Shown here in pieces: positions 37,901 through 52,900 of a DNA stretch of 64,000 nucleotides. A program made the translations under genes and the position numbers. Source of the DNA: Hybos culiciformis (taxonomy: Eukaryota; Arthropoda; Insecta; Diptera; Hybotidae). The stretch is taken from the NCBI GenBank assembly GCA_964007475.1, contig OZ023274.1, positions 37,193,860-37,257,859 of the forward strand, given 5' to 3'. The first letter of the stretch is position 1. Each line of letters opens with the position of its first letter. The notes under the pieces are model-generated. The model made no database searches, had not been told where the DNA came from, and worked only from the letters and a program-made list of their open reading frames with translations.

Positions 37901-40900
37901 AAATTTCACTATGTGAATGAATTTACCAATTTTTACTATTTCAAAATTATTATTTTGTTAGAATTGTGTTCATGAAAAAAAGAATTAAGTAGGAATGGAG
38001 GTGCATAAATATAATAAATTGAATAATATTTTATACAATATTAACTACTATATATATATAAATAACACAATGATGAAAAGGTTTTCATAATATTAGAACA
38101 GATAGTGTGTAGTATTAAATTATTAAAAATTAGGGGTTCTCAATATCACCCAAAATATTAATGAACCGTAGAGAATATTTTATATGCATTATAATGTATA
38201 TATTTACATTTACACACATTTATAAAAAAGGATATTGACTGATTTCACGCTTAAATTAATAACATTTTTCACTTGGCGCAATTATAACATGTTGTTGATT
38301 TATACGCTATTTTATTTGTTTAGAAAATATTGAAATTAAATATTCTATTCTATAAACACTGTAATATTATAATAGGGTATTCGCTTAATTACTGACATAA
38401 AAATAGTTATTAGTTTCCTTCGATAATATGTTAATTAAATGAAATGAAATTAAAGAACTTTTTAGCTTTTTAATTACAACATTTTCAGCTGTACTTAATT
38501 ATATAAAATAGTAATGAGCTATGTGCAACAATAATTAATTTCTTTTAATAAAATTGTTTTTATGTCAACATAAAATCATAATAAATTTTCATGAAAAAAT
38601 AAACTATATAAAATTTTCATATCAAATATAGACACGGCTTGTAGTTTCTACGGTTCTAAACCGTTTACATTTGTTTTCTTTGTTTTTAACATTATGTTTA
38701 CCTAGTTATTGGATGAGAGCTATAGTGAAAAATAGGATTATTTAATAGTCTCGTAGTTATTTAAACGTTTTTAATATAAGTACGAGACGTGGACTTATGT
38801 GTATATTTGTTCTTCATTAAATATTGCTACGTAACGTTAAGCTGTGCGGGTGAAGTCTGAGCTCTGCACTATTTATATAATTTATAAAATGAAATCTGTA
38901 CTTATATATGTAGTATATGAATTCTGTGTATATAGTGCATAATTAATTTTAATAAAAAATAACACTTTATCTCGAAAATTTAAGTAAAAAAATTAAGTTT
39001 TCTTCTGGCTTTTACACTATATACTACAATTATCTTGAAAAATATAAAAAATTTATATTTTCTTTTCATTTTCAGTTTAAAAGCGGCTGATTAGAAGTGT
39101 TAAAATGCTTAGAAAACTATTATTAACATATAGAATTAAAATTATTTTTTCATATCACATTATAATTTGTTTTTTTTTTTTTTTTAATTTCGGCCCCTTG
39201 ATATATATTTAAACTTGAATTATTTATTATTACACTTTATTATGCATTTTTTTTTTAAAGATGAAGAAAAAGGTTTTTGTTTTTTTTATTTATTCTAATT
39301 CACACATTTTTCATAGAGTAATTTTGTTTTACTTAAAAATTTGAGAAAAAGATAGAGGTGCGACAGTTGATTTACTTTCTTTGTGATTCCTGCCTTTAAT
39401 AACAGAGAGTTAATACGATTCACATTACATTAATTACTAACTTGGGATATAGTTCTATTATAGCCTTAAAAACCTGAAAATTCAAATAATTCGTTAAGGC
39501 TTCCTTTAAAGTGTATGTACTGTAAATGATGTTGAAGGAATGTAAGTTTAGGAATATTACAATAAAATTCAGCTATTATAGTAAGACATGCAATCTCCCA
39601 TATAGTCGTTTTCCTCATCAAGGAGAAAATATGGGATTATTATCCATGTTACCTGCTTAATTTTTTTTTTTTTTACATAACTTTATAATATTTAATTATA
39701 ATGATCATATAGAAAATTAATATTAGATGCTTTATGGTGTTCTTAATTGGTTTAAAAATTAATTCTTATACAACATTATGTGTGTATTTATATGAATACT
39801 CCAAAGACATAGGTGATCGACAATTGACCTTGCATTTGTCTGATTTATAATGAATTTTTTTTTTTTTATCTACCTCTCTAAAATATTAGATTTTTTTTTT
39901 TTATATTAATAAATTATTATTTTTCTAATTTTCATAAAGTTAACAGTTTCTTATTTTCTCAAGAGTCATATAATATTCGTCTATCTATAATAATCACAAA
40001 GAACTAGAAAAAAAAAAAAGAAGAAAACAAAAAATAAAGAATTAATTTATGACATATTTTCCTAAACCTAAAACAAAAACAGAAACGATGGGTTAAAATT
40101 ACAATAACAATACAAATGCAACATTAAAATCTATAACATAAAAACATAATGATTTTGGGTCTTAAAGGCGCCAAACATTTACAACTTTTTATGATTTTGT
40201 TAAGAGCTAAAATTTTGTTTTGGTTTTGTTATTTTCTTTTATTTTATTTTTTTTTTGTGTGTTTTTTTGTGTGTTTTTTTTTTTTTTTTAATTTCAAAGA
40301 TTTTTATAACACCACTGAATTCTATAAAAAAAAAAATAAAGTAGTCAAAATTTTATGTTAATTTTTTTGTTATCAAATCTATTTAAGTGGTTCTTTAAAG
40401 ATCTTGAAATATTTAATTTTGACCAAAATACAAAAAAAAAAAACCCAACAAAACTAAAATCAGTAATAACAAGTTGCATTGACAGTTTCTCATAAGTTTA
40501 GATTGGATATCGACCGAAAAAAATTTTACATTACATGCCAAATATAAAATTTACAAGTAAAAGATTTTAGACACAAAAATTCAATTCTTAATTGAGTGTT
40601 GTTTAGTTTTTTTTTTTTTAATTATGTTTGATTTTGTTTTCAATGCTGTTTGAGCTCAATAAATGAAAGAAAAATCGAGCCGGAATCTCCAATATGAGTT
40701 TTATGATTATAAGTTAGTTGTCATTGGCACAAAATTTTTTGGAAATACAGACATCGTTTCAATTTACGAGCTCAATGACCAATAAGGCAATACTTAACAT
40801 TTATTGATGTTATTCTTATTTAATAATTTCAGAAAATATATTAAGCTTATGACGGAGCCGAACAACATATGATAAAGAAAATATTGAAGTTCAATAATAC

Positions 40901-43900
40901 TTCTTTATAATTTTCAATTCATATATGATAATAAAATGTTATATAGTCTGATGTTTTGACTTTATAGTTCTTTGACTTGGATTTTACTATTTTCATTGAT
41001 CATATGCTTAGCATAGTATTTTTAAAGCATCTTTTAATTTAACATCATTTTATTCTGAATATACGCTTTTTTTTATGATACGCAGACGTTTTTTGTTTTT
41101 TTTTTTAATAAAGGGCGGCATATCAACATGTAATGCTGGTATAAATTATGATGAAAACTTGTTGAAAAACTTAGGTTTTTTGTTAACAACAGTAGAAAGT
41201 ATCTGTCCATACCAATAATTATTATTATATAGAAATAGCATATATTGTTGATAGAAAGATAATAAAACAGTTTAATCACATTATTTTAATCAACGTTCGT
41301 CGTCGTCGTCTTATTCTATAGATGTGAAATTGCTGTGGGATTCTTAATAAAGTTTCCATAAATTAAAATTTAAGAATATATATAATAACTTTTTAATACT
41401 TTAAGCAATCAAAAATATAAGATTGGAAATTTTTTTATTAGATTGTTTAATTCGCACCTTATTATCGTATACAACACTTATTATTGCGATGATTAAAATG
41501 GGAAATAAAAATAAATATTTGTTATAAAGAGGCTTTCAAATTTTACAAAATATTCTGCTAAGGTTGATTTTGATCAATTATTAATTATTATAAATTGATT
41601 ATTATAATGCAGGTCAGTTAAATAAAACACTACATTAAATTTTTGATTGTGCGGGCATATCATTCCTTGTAATGGCTTTTAAAGTAACCAAAATTAGTTA
41701 GACATATTCGATGTGCATAGTTATATTTTTTTCGAAATGTGGAATTTCCACTATAGTCTTCTAATGCTAATAATTGTATATTATTTCGCGACGATAAAAT
41801 ACTTGTGATATTATTTTCTTATCGTTAAGTTTCGATTATTATTTTTTATATTTTGATTAAAAAAACTGCTTAAAAACATTTGTGTCATGAAACTCAAACA
41901 TGTACGTTAAATATAACATTTAACTTTATCCAGAATAATACTGAAATGCTTAATCTACAGGAATTGACTTTCCTTGTAATCCATCGTTATTGAAACACAA
42001 AAATTTGCAATAATAATGAATTGCAACTTTAACTCAGATTTATATATAGTTCATTTTCGTTACCCAATATTCAACAATTCGGATCAATAAAAAGTTGGAT
42101 ATTTATTAATTACAAAAAATATTTTTTTGCAAAAATATTTTATATTGTATTTTGTTTTATGTTTTCATAAAATTAAGAACATATTTTGAAGGTATAATAA
42201 ATTAAAGGCATGTTATTACTATAAATAGCACCTGCATTCAAAAGTCCCCCAATTTTTTTTTTTTTTTTTGAAGATGTGTTATCAAATTTAAAATGTGAAT
42301 CGGAATAATTTTGTGATTAACTATTATATGGATATATGTTACTAGTATAAATTAAATTTTTATTATTTTTTTATTTATTTTTAAACTCAAATTAAATATT
42401 TCGGAGGTTGTTTTGTTAATCTAATTAAATAGTGCTTAATGAGCAAAATATATAGTAGCTACTGACTATTTTATAAAACAAAATTAAAAGTGAATTAACT
42501 TGGTGTTCAATATTCCACTCAATTTGAAACTATAACCAATTTTAATTAAAAATAACACATTTTTCATTTATTAATTTTTGGCATATTATCTCTATACCAC
42601 TGTTAATATTTCCATATTTCAGCCGAAACTTTACAAACTTTAATTTTTCTCAAATTTGAACCAGATTTGTTTCTATAATGATCATCTAATTCATTGAGTC
42701 GGCTTTCTTTTTTTGTAGTACAAATTTTATTATTTAATTCTTTTTACTATTTATTTTTTTTATCCTTATCGTATATAATAAAGCTGATAGCATTTAATGT
42801 TGTTATTCGGTTTAAAATATATGCCACTCTCAAAATGAACAAAAAAGATCAAAAGAACCTCAAATGTAATAAAATTAAAAAGAAAACTGTCACCTTATTA
42901 CACATTTATATGAAACTTTTAAGGATGCTACACACAAAGTACAATTAATATATATAAAACTATATTATATCTTTAAAAATTGAATTTATTTGACATGTAT
43001 TACTATCACTATCAATGTTTTATCGACTCCAAAAAAAAAAAAACTTCAGAGACACAAAATTCCAGTTGCATAACTTTATCTTTATATTTCGGTTAAATAG
43101 TCTTTGTCCTTTTTTCTTGTGCAATGAATTTAACTACACAAAAGCAACTTGATATGATATAAAATTTTGATTTTATTACTTTAGCGAAATGTAACATTCC
43201 CATGTACCTGTTTTTTTGGTTAAAAAATTCATCATTCAAAAATTTCAAAATTTTATGAAAAATTTTTTTAACACTCCGTATCATTGTTAATATGAATTTA
43301 TGACTAATGCCATTTTATTGAAAATGAATAAATATTTAAAAATGTATGTTATATACAAAAGTACAAAAGTTAAATATAGTAACCCAATATAAGACCTGGA
43401 AGCAGATCAATGTGGTCAGCATTACATCTCCTACCTATTTTTTTGCTTCAATGACTTTTTCCTTAGGTTGATTTTCTTTATTAAATGATCTTTAAATAAA
43501 TTTCACATGGTTTCCTTCTTATTTTTCTTTATTTAATTATTGATATATTTTACAACATATTTAAGATATACAGGTATATAATTTATGTAGTTGTTAGAAG
43601 TCTTTGGAAGTCTCTTTTAAATCAATTTTCAATAAGCTATTTAAGTACTAAATTTATTTTAATCTGCAGAAATCTAGAAAATACCTTTTAGCTAGAAGTT
43701 ATAGATTTATGAAAAAATTATATACCTTATCTTCTGCATTCAGAGAATATTTCTATAAAATTTTGCTTCAATTCTTAAAACTGATATTTATAACAAATTG
43801 ATTTCAAAAAAAATTTATCTTTTTCAAATAAAATTATTTGGTAATCAGACAAATTCATCTTTAAAAAGGAGGAAAAAAAATAAAATTATTAAAGACTTGG

Positions 43901-46900
43901 CGCCATCACCTCCTGCTGATCACGTATTTACTCTCTTCTGCAACAAGTATTTGATTTATGGTGAAGACCTTTAAAGGTTGTGGTGTTTGTTTTTTGTGTT
44001 TTCTCAAGAACTATATGATGCACTCTATACACATAATATTAGAATAAGTTAGGAGTATTTTTTTTTATTTTTCATTTTTTTAATAATAAATTTGATAATT
44101 AATAAATTAAACTTCAGTAGATTCGCCAAATTTTGATTATTGATTTTTATTTTTTTTATATAAATTTTATATAAATATATAAATAATTTTGATGCGCTTT
44201 AATTATAAAAAGGAAAAGAAAACAATATTCCTTGTGTACACAATGTGGCGTCTTTCGCAGTCATGCTGTTCTTTGAAAAAAAAATAAATAAAAATAAAAA
44301 AAATAAATAAATAATAATAATAATAAAATTTATATTTGCAATATGAAATTATGTTCAAGATTATCACACATTTTTTTATTTATCTTATACATATGTAACT
44401 TTTAAATGTGTACATATATGCATATGCATACTGTTTTGAATATATAATTATAAAATGTTGTGAGTTGTCATAAAGATTAAAAAAAAAAACTTATACATTT
44501 TTGGTTGATCTTTTAAGACAAATGAGATTGATAAGAATAAAGTTAAAATTTCCTTAAAAATTTTTTTTCATCCAAAATTATTAAATTTTGGTCGATTAAT
44601 GTTTTTATCTTCAGCGTAATAAAAAATTTGTGTTTCTTTTCAATTCAATCCTTTTATTGAGACCGTTCTAAATTATGTGCATACTTATATATTTTAACAA
44701 TTTTATTATGATAGGTATGTCCATCGTGGCACATTCATCAAGCAGATTTTTTTTTTTTTTTACAATTTTTTGGTTTCCTACAATTTTGTTTTTTTTAAGT
44801 CTACGAAAATTTTATTTTGAATCTGAAAACATATGAAATACAAAAAAAAAAAAAACAAAAGATAAAAATATATTAAAGAAAACGAAAACAAGTTGTTATA
44901 AAACTCTTATAGATTACTATCATCAATAATCTTTAATTTATGCTTAATTATGTAATTTGACAATATCATAAAAATCAACATAAAACATAAACAAAAATAT
45001 ATCTGCGACATCGAATATATTTCGTGCTGCAAAATTTCAGACATTTTTTCAACATTTTACAAACACATCGCATATCACAAACATCTAAAACATCTTTGTT
45101 TGATTCATGGTCTTCATAATCACTTTCTGCACCTGCTTCCTGAAAAATCCCTTTGAAATATGGTTGCTGATTGGTTTTCTCATTTTTAGATGTCATTGGG
45201 ACGTTTTTTTTACAAATAGTGTCGAATAAATATTCAATTCATACAGTCCATTTCGCGCTAACTTGGTCATATTCATGATTTCAAAACATTCTGATCTTTC
45301 AATATCTTATTACTTCCTGCTATTTGTCTTAGCAAGCAAAAATAACTAATAGTTTTACTTTTTAATATATCTGATCATATTATTATAGATAGACAATATT
45401 TGTCACAAAATTTTCAAAAACTCATATTGTATTCGCTAAACAATAAAACAATTCTTTTGCTGTATAATTTTAGATGACTTATTATGTATTTAATAATAAT
45501 TGCAAGATTTTGAGCACATACTATCAGAATATATTGCAGATTTACTTGATAACTTTATAGCTGGTCTTTATAGCTGATTTTCCAAAGAGTTTTATTTCAG
45601 CGCTCCAGTGCTTCAATACTTAAAATTTTAATGCCAGTCACGAAAAATTCCTAAAATTGCAAAATCCAAAAACTACAAATCATATAAAATTAAGTTTTTC
45701 TCAATCCCATATAATATTAATGAAAAATTGATATTTCTTTCTTATACATATATAATTAGAAGATCCTTTTTAAAACATTAGTTTTCAACATCTAATTTTT
45801 ATTTACATTATTCTTTAGTTTTTTTTTTTCTTTTAATTTTATTTGTTTTTAATGAATTTTAATAATAAAAAGAAATGTCTTAAAAAAAAATAATTTAAAG
45901 AAAATATAAAATTATTAGTATTATTAGTAAAAAAAAAAAACAAAAAAAAAAAAAAGAACAAAATATCACAGTTGGTGGCTTTTCTCGTCTTTTTTGTCAA
46001 TAAATAAACAACAGAACAACAAAAAAAAAAACGGAAGATGATAATTGCCCAAAAAAGGATATAAAATAAAGAAAAATACAAAATTTTTTTTTTGTTTTTT
46101 TTTAGTTCTATAGGGACCTCTATAATTTTATATTATTGTTTGGTTTTACTGATTTATTTATTTGATTTTCAACAATAAAATTTATTTACAAAAAAAAACA
46201 CTGATTACAACATCTTTGAAAACGTTAAATTAGTTTTTTTTTTAGATATTTATATAAAAAATAATTTATTTGTAAAAAAAAATTGTAACCAAAACATGTG
46301 TTAAAAAGCGATAAAAATATGTTTCACTTCTACTCTCTTGGAAAATAAAAAAAAGGAATTCGCTGAAAACATAAACTATATTTTTTATATAAAAAAAAAT
46401 ATATTACAAAACTCCCACATTTTTAGTTTTTAATTTTTCTTAATTTATTAGCAATTAAGGAGAAAAAAAAATCATAGCCTGATTTCTTTATATCTTTTTT
46501 TATTTTTTTAGTTTTTTTTTTCTAATCTTTAATAAGATCTTGGAATAAAGATTTTCGGTTGTCCTAATCAAACCAAGAGATTATGTATTTATATTTATAT
46601 ATTTTTATTTTTACTTCTCTTTGTTTTAAGAACAAATGATATAAATATATATATTTTTTTGTTGTTGTAATATACATAAATTGAAAATTTGGCGCCACTC
46701 ATACCTTAATGTTTTTATGGAATTCATGAAAATTAAAAAAAAAAAATAATATTCTCAAAATTCAATGTATTATTAATTTTTTGCAGTTAATTTAATATGC
46801 AGTTTGTTGTTATAACCCAATTTATAAGTTTATAGTTTTTTTTATTAATTTATTGCAAAATAAAAAAAAAATTAAATTAAAAATTCATGTCCTTTGATAT

Positions 46901-49900
46901 TATAGTTTTTTTGGTAGGTACACCATCGAGATCTACGGATTTTTTCTTACATACCAAAATATATACCGAAGAAGCGGTAGAGAAAAAAAACTGAAGTCCT
47001 GAATTATTAAGTTTGAATTGTTAAGTTTTTAGTATAATGAAAAAATGTATTTTAAATTAAAATAAATAAATATTTTTCCGTCATTTTGTTCAAATGCGTT
47101 AATTTTTCAATTTTAAAGTAGCTACGGCAAATTCATCAGGTTGAGTGTATTTATAAAATTTGCTAAAAAACAATCTTTATACATCATGTGAGTAGAACAG
47201 AATGTAAAAATTAATTTTTCCCATAAAAATCATCAAATACCACACAATTTCACTTCCAAGGTTCTGAAATGGTGCAAACTCATAAGAAGAAAAATTTATT
47301 TTAAATCCTTATAAATTAATTGATTTTTCTATTTTTCTAAGCAAATTTGTTTATTTTTAATTGTTTTTTTTTTATCATTTATTATTTCTAGACGAATGTT
47401 TCCGTCAATGCGTTTACAATTATCCGGACTGGAAGATGATGTTAATTATTGTGTTTTATTAGAAATGGTACCAGTTGGTGATTGTCGTTACAAATTCAGT
47501 GGTTCACAATGGGTTCCAGCTGGTGGTGCTGAACCACAATCACCACAACGAATGTATTTACATCCAGATAGTCCAGCGTCTGGTTCACATTGGCAAGCTC
47601 AGCCAATATTATTTAATAAAGTTAAATTAACAAATAACACATTAGATAGTAATGGACATGTAAGTTTTATTAAATTTACAAAAATAGTTTTACTAATTTG
47701 ATTTTTTTTTTCCTGTCATTTTCATTCAAAACCTACAATTATAATTATCCTAGAAGAGAATATATATAATTTTGGGAAAAAAACAACATATTTTCGATTT
47801 GTTTGTTTTTGAAATTCTTTTTTTATTTTATTTAATTTTTTTTTTTTTTTTTTTTAAATAAAAGGTATAAAAGATCATTTTTCAATTTACTTTTTTTTTT
47901 TTTAACATCCTTGTTATAAAAAATAAAAATAAAAAACACTGTCTGATGCATCAATGTTTTGATGGATTTGTTCCCAGTCAGTCGAAAGAATAATTAATTT
48001 TTTTTTTTTTTTACATGTGACGACGGACGATCGTTACAATGCCTGAAATTATGGTTTTTGATTTTTGAAAAATATAAAAATCAATGTTGAATATTTTAAA
48101 ATAAATTTTGCATTGGAAAGGATTCGAAAATGAGGAAACAAAAATAGCGTTTATAGTGTTGTTGCAACATTTTCCCAAATATTTTGAAAGAAAGGCGGGA
48201 AACAAAATATTCAATATTTTACTTTTTTACAGTATACAGTTGTTATGTTAAGTGTTAAGATATTAAAACTTAAAATTAAATTTTTAAATTAAATCACAAT
48301 AATTTAAAAACTTTCAATTTTTCTTACGGAATTTTCCTTAAAAAAAATTTAACATTAAATGTTTTGAGCTTACGAGACGTGATTTATAAATTACATAAAA
48401 ATTATTCAAATGTTAATTAATTGAGGATTTCAACACACAACAAGTAGTTGTTTTTTTTTGTTTTTGTCAGATGTGATTTTTATAAAATAAGAAAACATTT
48501 TTTTTGACGCGTAATACACCTTATTATCGCCATAAATTTTTTCCTTAAATTAAGTTGTTTATTATAATTTACTAAAAATAACCAAAAATAATTAACATAA
48601 AATAATTAGCAGTATTATAAACTGCGATGTCCACTACGATTAAATTGGGAAATGTTATGGTATGTATAAATTGGGCCAATCTTAATAAAGACTCTCAAAA
48701 ATTAATTCTGTTTTACTAAAATATTTTTTATTTAAGTATTTTGGTCGCCAAACTGATTTAATAAAGAGCTCGCATTTGCGTTCAAAAATTTCAACAGTTT
48801 GCATTAATGGGGTGGTTCCAACCTGTCAATCATTAATGCATAACAAAATCATTTTTCATTCACTATAAAGATGTTTGTTAAAAAAAAAAAGAAGGAAAAC
48901 GTAAACATGCTTCAGCCTACACAATAATTAGTCTTATATATTTGAAATTTTTAGCACAAACCAGTGTTAATTTAAAGTAAAAATTCATATCGGCTAAGTG
49001 GCGCTAATATATTAATAAATTATGAACTCATCAAAATCAAAATACCTTATATTTATTTTTTTTTATTTTACAAAAAAAAAAACTTCAAAAATTATGAGAT
49101 TAAAAATTATAATCTCTTTTGGATACGTCCTTTTGGCCAAAAAACAAAGATAAATATATCTAATCAGAGAAATATTTGAAACAATAATTTAATTATATTC
49201 CTACTGTGTCAAAATTAGTTGCGTGTCCTTAAAAAAAAATGTATAACTTCATTACGTTCTAAAAATCATGCTCAAAATATAAAAAATAAAAAATAAGAAG
49301 AACTAAAATGTTGCATATATGAAAATTCAAATCGAAGCTTAATTATCAGAAGACAAGATATATAATATAATTAATTAGGGTTTTTCATTTTTGAAAACAT
49401 TTAATTTTATACAGGGAATATACTTAGTAAACTTATAATGTACTTTCCTGAAATCAGAATTAAGCTATAATTATTTAACTGCAATATTTTGAATTATTAA
49501 ACGTTATCTTATTGCAATATTTCCAACTTATGTAAAATAAAATTTATTGTTCATGGCTCTGCAAGAAGGTGAAAATATATTTCCACCCTCTACGGTTTCG
49601 TTTCTTCATAATAAGGATTAATATTTATACGTATAAGAAATTGATATTGTGTTTTCGGCATATTCTTTGAAAAATGAATAAAAAAAAATTCATACATATT
49701 AAAGAAAATTAGCATTTTCACAGTTCAAAACACTTTAATTGTGAAATTGGATGTAAAATACTTCTTTTTTTTTTTGTAAAAGGATTTGTTTTTTTTTTAT
49801 CCCATTTCTAATGACAATAGCACATTTATTTATCTCTTATATTATTTTTTTCTATGAATTGGTAAAGTTAAGTGCTTTTACCTAGATCAGTCAAAATAAA

Positions 49901-52900
49901 TTATTTCTCACTATGGTAAATGATCTGAAATTACAATAAAAAACTTTAGAATAGAAAAAAAATGTTTAAATTTATCAAAGAAAAGCCTAACAAGCGCATC
50001 TGTAGAAAATATAAGGAAAAGAATTTTTTTTTCAATTCAAACAATATTCACTTAATAACAAAACCAAATTGTAGGAAGAATAGGAGGATATTATTAAATA
50101 TAGACTGCAGTTTATAGAAATCTTTGTTTTTTTATTATTTTTATCTATTTCAATTTATTAAAAAAATAAAATAAAAATCTAATCCAATTCTTAAGATAAT
50201 CCTTCAATTCTTTTTTTTTTATGTTATTGGCATGAAATTAACAAAAAAATAAATTTCCTTTGAGTTTTTATATCAAAATAAGATTAAAACGAAATTCGTG
50301 TATTCGCATTTATGATTAACCAAATGAATAAAACAAATCTAGATATATTTATGATCTCTTCTAAGTAAAGTTCAATTTATACATATTTTTGTTATCGTCT
50401 AAAAATAGAATTGTCTAAATTTATTGATTCTATTCTTATGCTAAAATAACAATAATTTAAATTTTAAACATAAGTTGTATGGTTGTATTAAAAATAATTT
50501 CGTTATAGATACTAACACAACTTTACATAAATGTATTTAAAAGTTAAATAAAAATGTTATTTAAATAAAATATTTTATTTTTAATTTCAGGTTGTTTTGA
50601 CCAGTATGCATAAATATCAGCCCAGAATTCATATTATTAGAACATCAGATCCTACTCAAATACCGTGGGCACCTCAAGCTCCATTTTTATTCCCAGAAAC
50701 TGAATTTGTTGCTGTCACTGCTTATCAAGTAGGTTTTAATATTTTATAATAATTAAAATTTTTTTTTTTACTTTATAAAATCTGTGTCAGTGAATGTTTT
50801 TGGTTTTTGTACGTTTTTTATGATTACACAAATAGTTTATAGTTTATAGTTGGAATCGAACTAGTGAATAACGTTATGAAAATTCGCTATGTATTTTATA
50901 GCTGATTTTCCATCGAATTTTTTTTTTCATCGTACCTTTTAAAAAATATTCTTCAAAAATCTACATTTCGATTAAGAAAACTATCTATTTTTTTAAGTTG
51001 TTTCGATATTCTGATTTTCTGTAAATTTTTACTCATTATTTGAACTTGAAGTATAGTTTTCTATACAGACTCAGAAGTTAAAACTTTATATACCTTACAA
51101 TATAACATAATATTCATTTCCTTAATGCATAAATCTGAACATGTACCTAATTAATTTTTATAATTACAAAAAACTTATTAATACAATAATAATAATTTTT
51201 TAATATTTAAAAAGTTCAAAATAATAAAAACTAAAACCCATGTTGTGTTCATAAATTATTTTTAAATTTTTATGAAATATAATTTTATTGATCAGTCAAA
51301 GCTTAATTTAACAATTTATTCATTTCAACCTGATAACGATTATTCTTTTCTTTTTTTTTTTGTTTTAAAATTATTGAAATGTTTAACCTTGCTTAACCAT
51401 TTGACAGTCAGACCACCAATTTTAGATTTTAAGCAAAAAAAAAAAATTATTTTAAGACACCTCCTGTGGCCTAAAAAACTAACCAATATGTATAATTTGG
51501 CATTAATTACAATTATTTTATTACAAATATAGTTTTCAGATTTTTCGAAAAAAAGAAAAAAAAAAAATTAAAAAAAATAATAAAAAGGGATAATGATTAT
51601 TATACAATAAACCAAACTTAACATTTAACTTAACATATTTATCTCGAAAATATAGAGGACAACAACCCTTTAAAAATTTAATTAATAATCTTATCAAAAT
51701 GTGTTTAAATGTTCTGTACATCTTGCATTTTTTAGTAAGATTGTAGGTGCCTCGTCTTTATGATCTTTTCAAGTTTTTTTCCTAATAACTCAAACTAAAA
51801 TTTTCGATGTTAAAATTTTTGATGTTAAAATTTTTTCTTACTACATGAAAATAAAATTTCTTTTATGCCTAAACTCTGATTTTCAAATAACGAAAACTTG
51901 GAAATTAATTTGAATTTTTCAAATATTTATGAAAGGGTTGTTACAACAAAAAATCATCTTTAAAATAAATTTTAAACTGAATGACCTTTTTTTTCTATAC
52001 TCAAATCAAGAAATCTGCATATTAATGACGACATAAAGTCGAGACTTCAAAAATCCTAAGACAATAGAAAATGCATTAATAACAGGCGCGCATTATAGTT
52101 TTTTTTTTGCTGAGAAAAAAAAAAGAAGAAAAACAGAAATAAAACATTCAATAAATAAATAAACAAAAACCGAAAACTTAAGTGGTATATATAGAAGAAA
52201 TTGACGACAAAATTCTTTCCACCTAAGCTAATATACAAACTGAAAATTTGCTCAAGCATACCATTTAAAAAATAAAATGAAAATAAATGCATATTCTTGA
52301 AAATTTCAGTAATAAATAAATGTTTCAATATACATATTATTCATCGCATCAGATACACAAAAATTTGAGCATTTTGTTTAGTTAGGATATTCTAATATAA
52401 AATTACTAATTACCCATTTGGTGTTAATTAATCCTGAAGGACTCTTTTGTGGAAATAAAATTTTGACATGAAGTCAAGTGCTGTTTTTTTTTTTTATAAC
52501 ATCGTGAAATTGGTTACTAAATGATTTGTAACAAAATATAGGCGCCGTATCAAATTACCAAAAAATTAAATTTACAGAAACTTGTAAAATGCATTTTACA
52601 TTAATCATTTATATTTTCAATGCATATTTTCTTTAATATGTACAATATGCAATCTACATAGATTTATCGACCACCTTCTATTTTTTTTTTTTAGAATAGA
52701 AAAATGAATATGTGGTGAAAGGATAAGTTCGTCTATTTTTGTTTAAAATTTTCTTGTTTTACTAAAGAATTTAAAACCATAACAAACCTATAACGCTCCC
52801 AATTTCACTATAATTCACAGATTTATTCTATATTACAGATTTATACTATTCCAAACATTATTTTTATTCCAATCAGATCTTTATTTTTTGCTAAAAAAGA

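Larger units (their letters stand above)
30970..47391 (+). other. 16.4-kb second intron of the T-box gene
   Basis: Flanked by GTAAGT and TTTCTAG splice sites and interrupting codon R83 of the protein just inside the T-box. It holds AT-rich DNA with scattered less AT-biased islands (32745-32800, 32860-33160, 43398-43440, 43893-44010, 46912-46995) that could be regulatory or decayed repeats. Short open frames in it are low-complexity. Confidence 0.7.
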
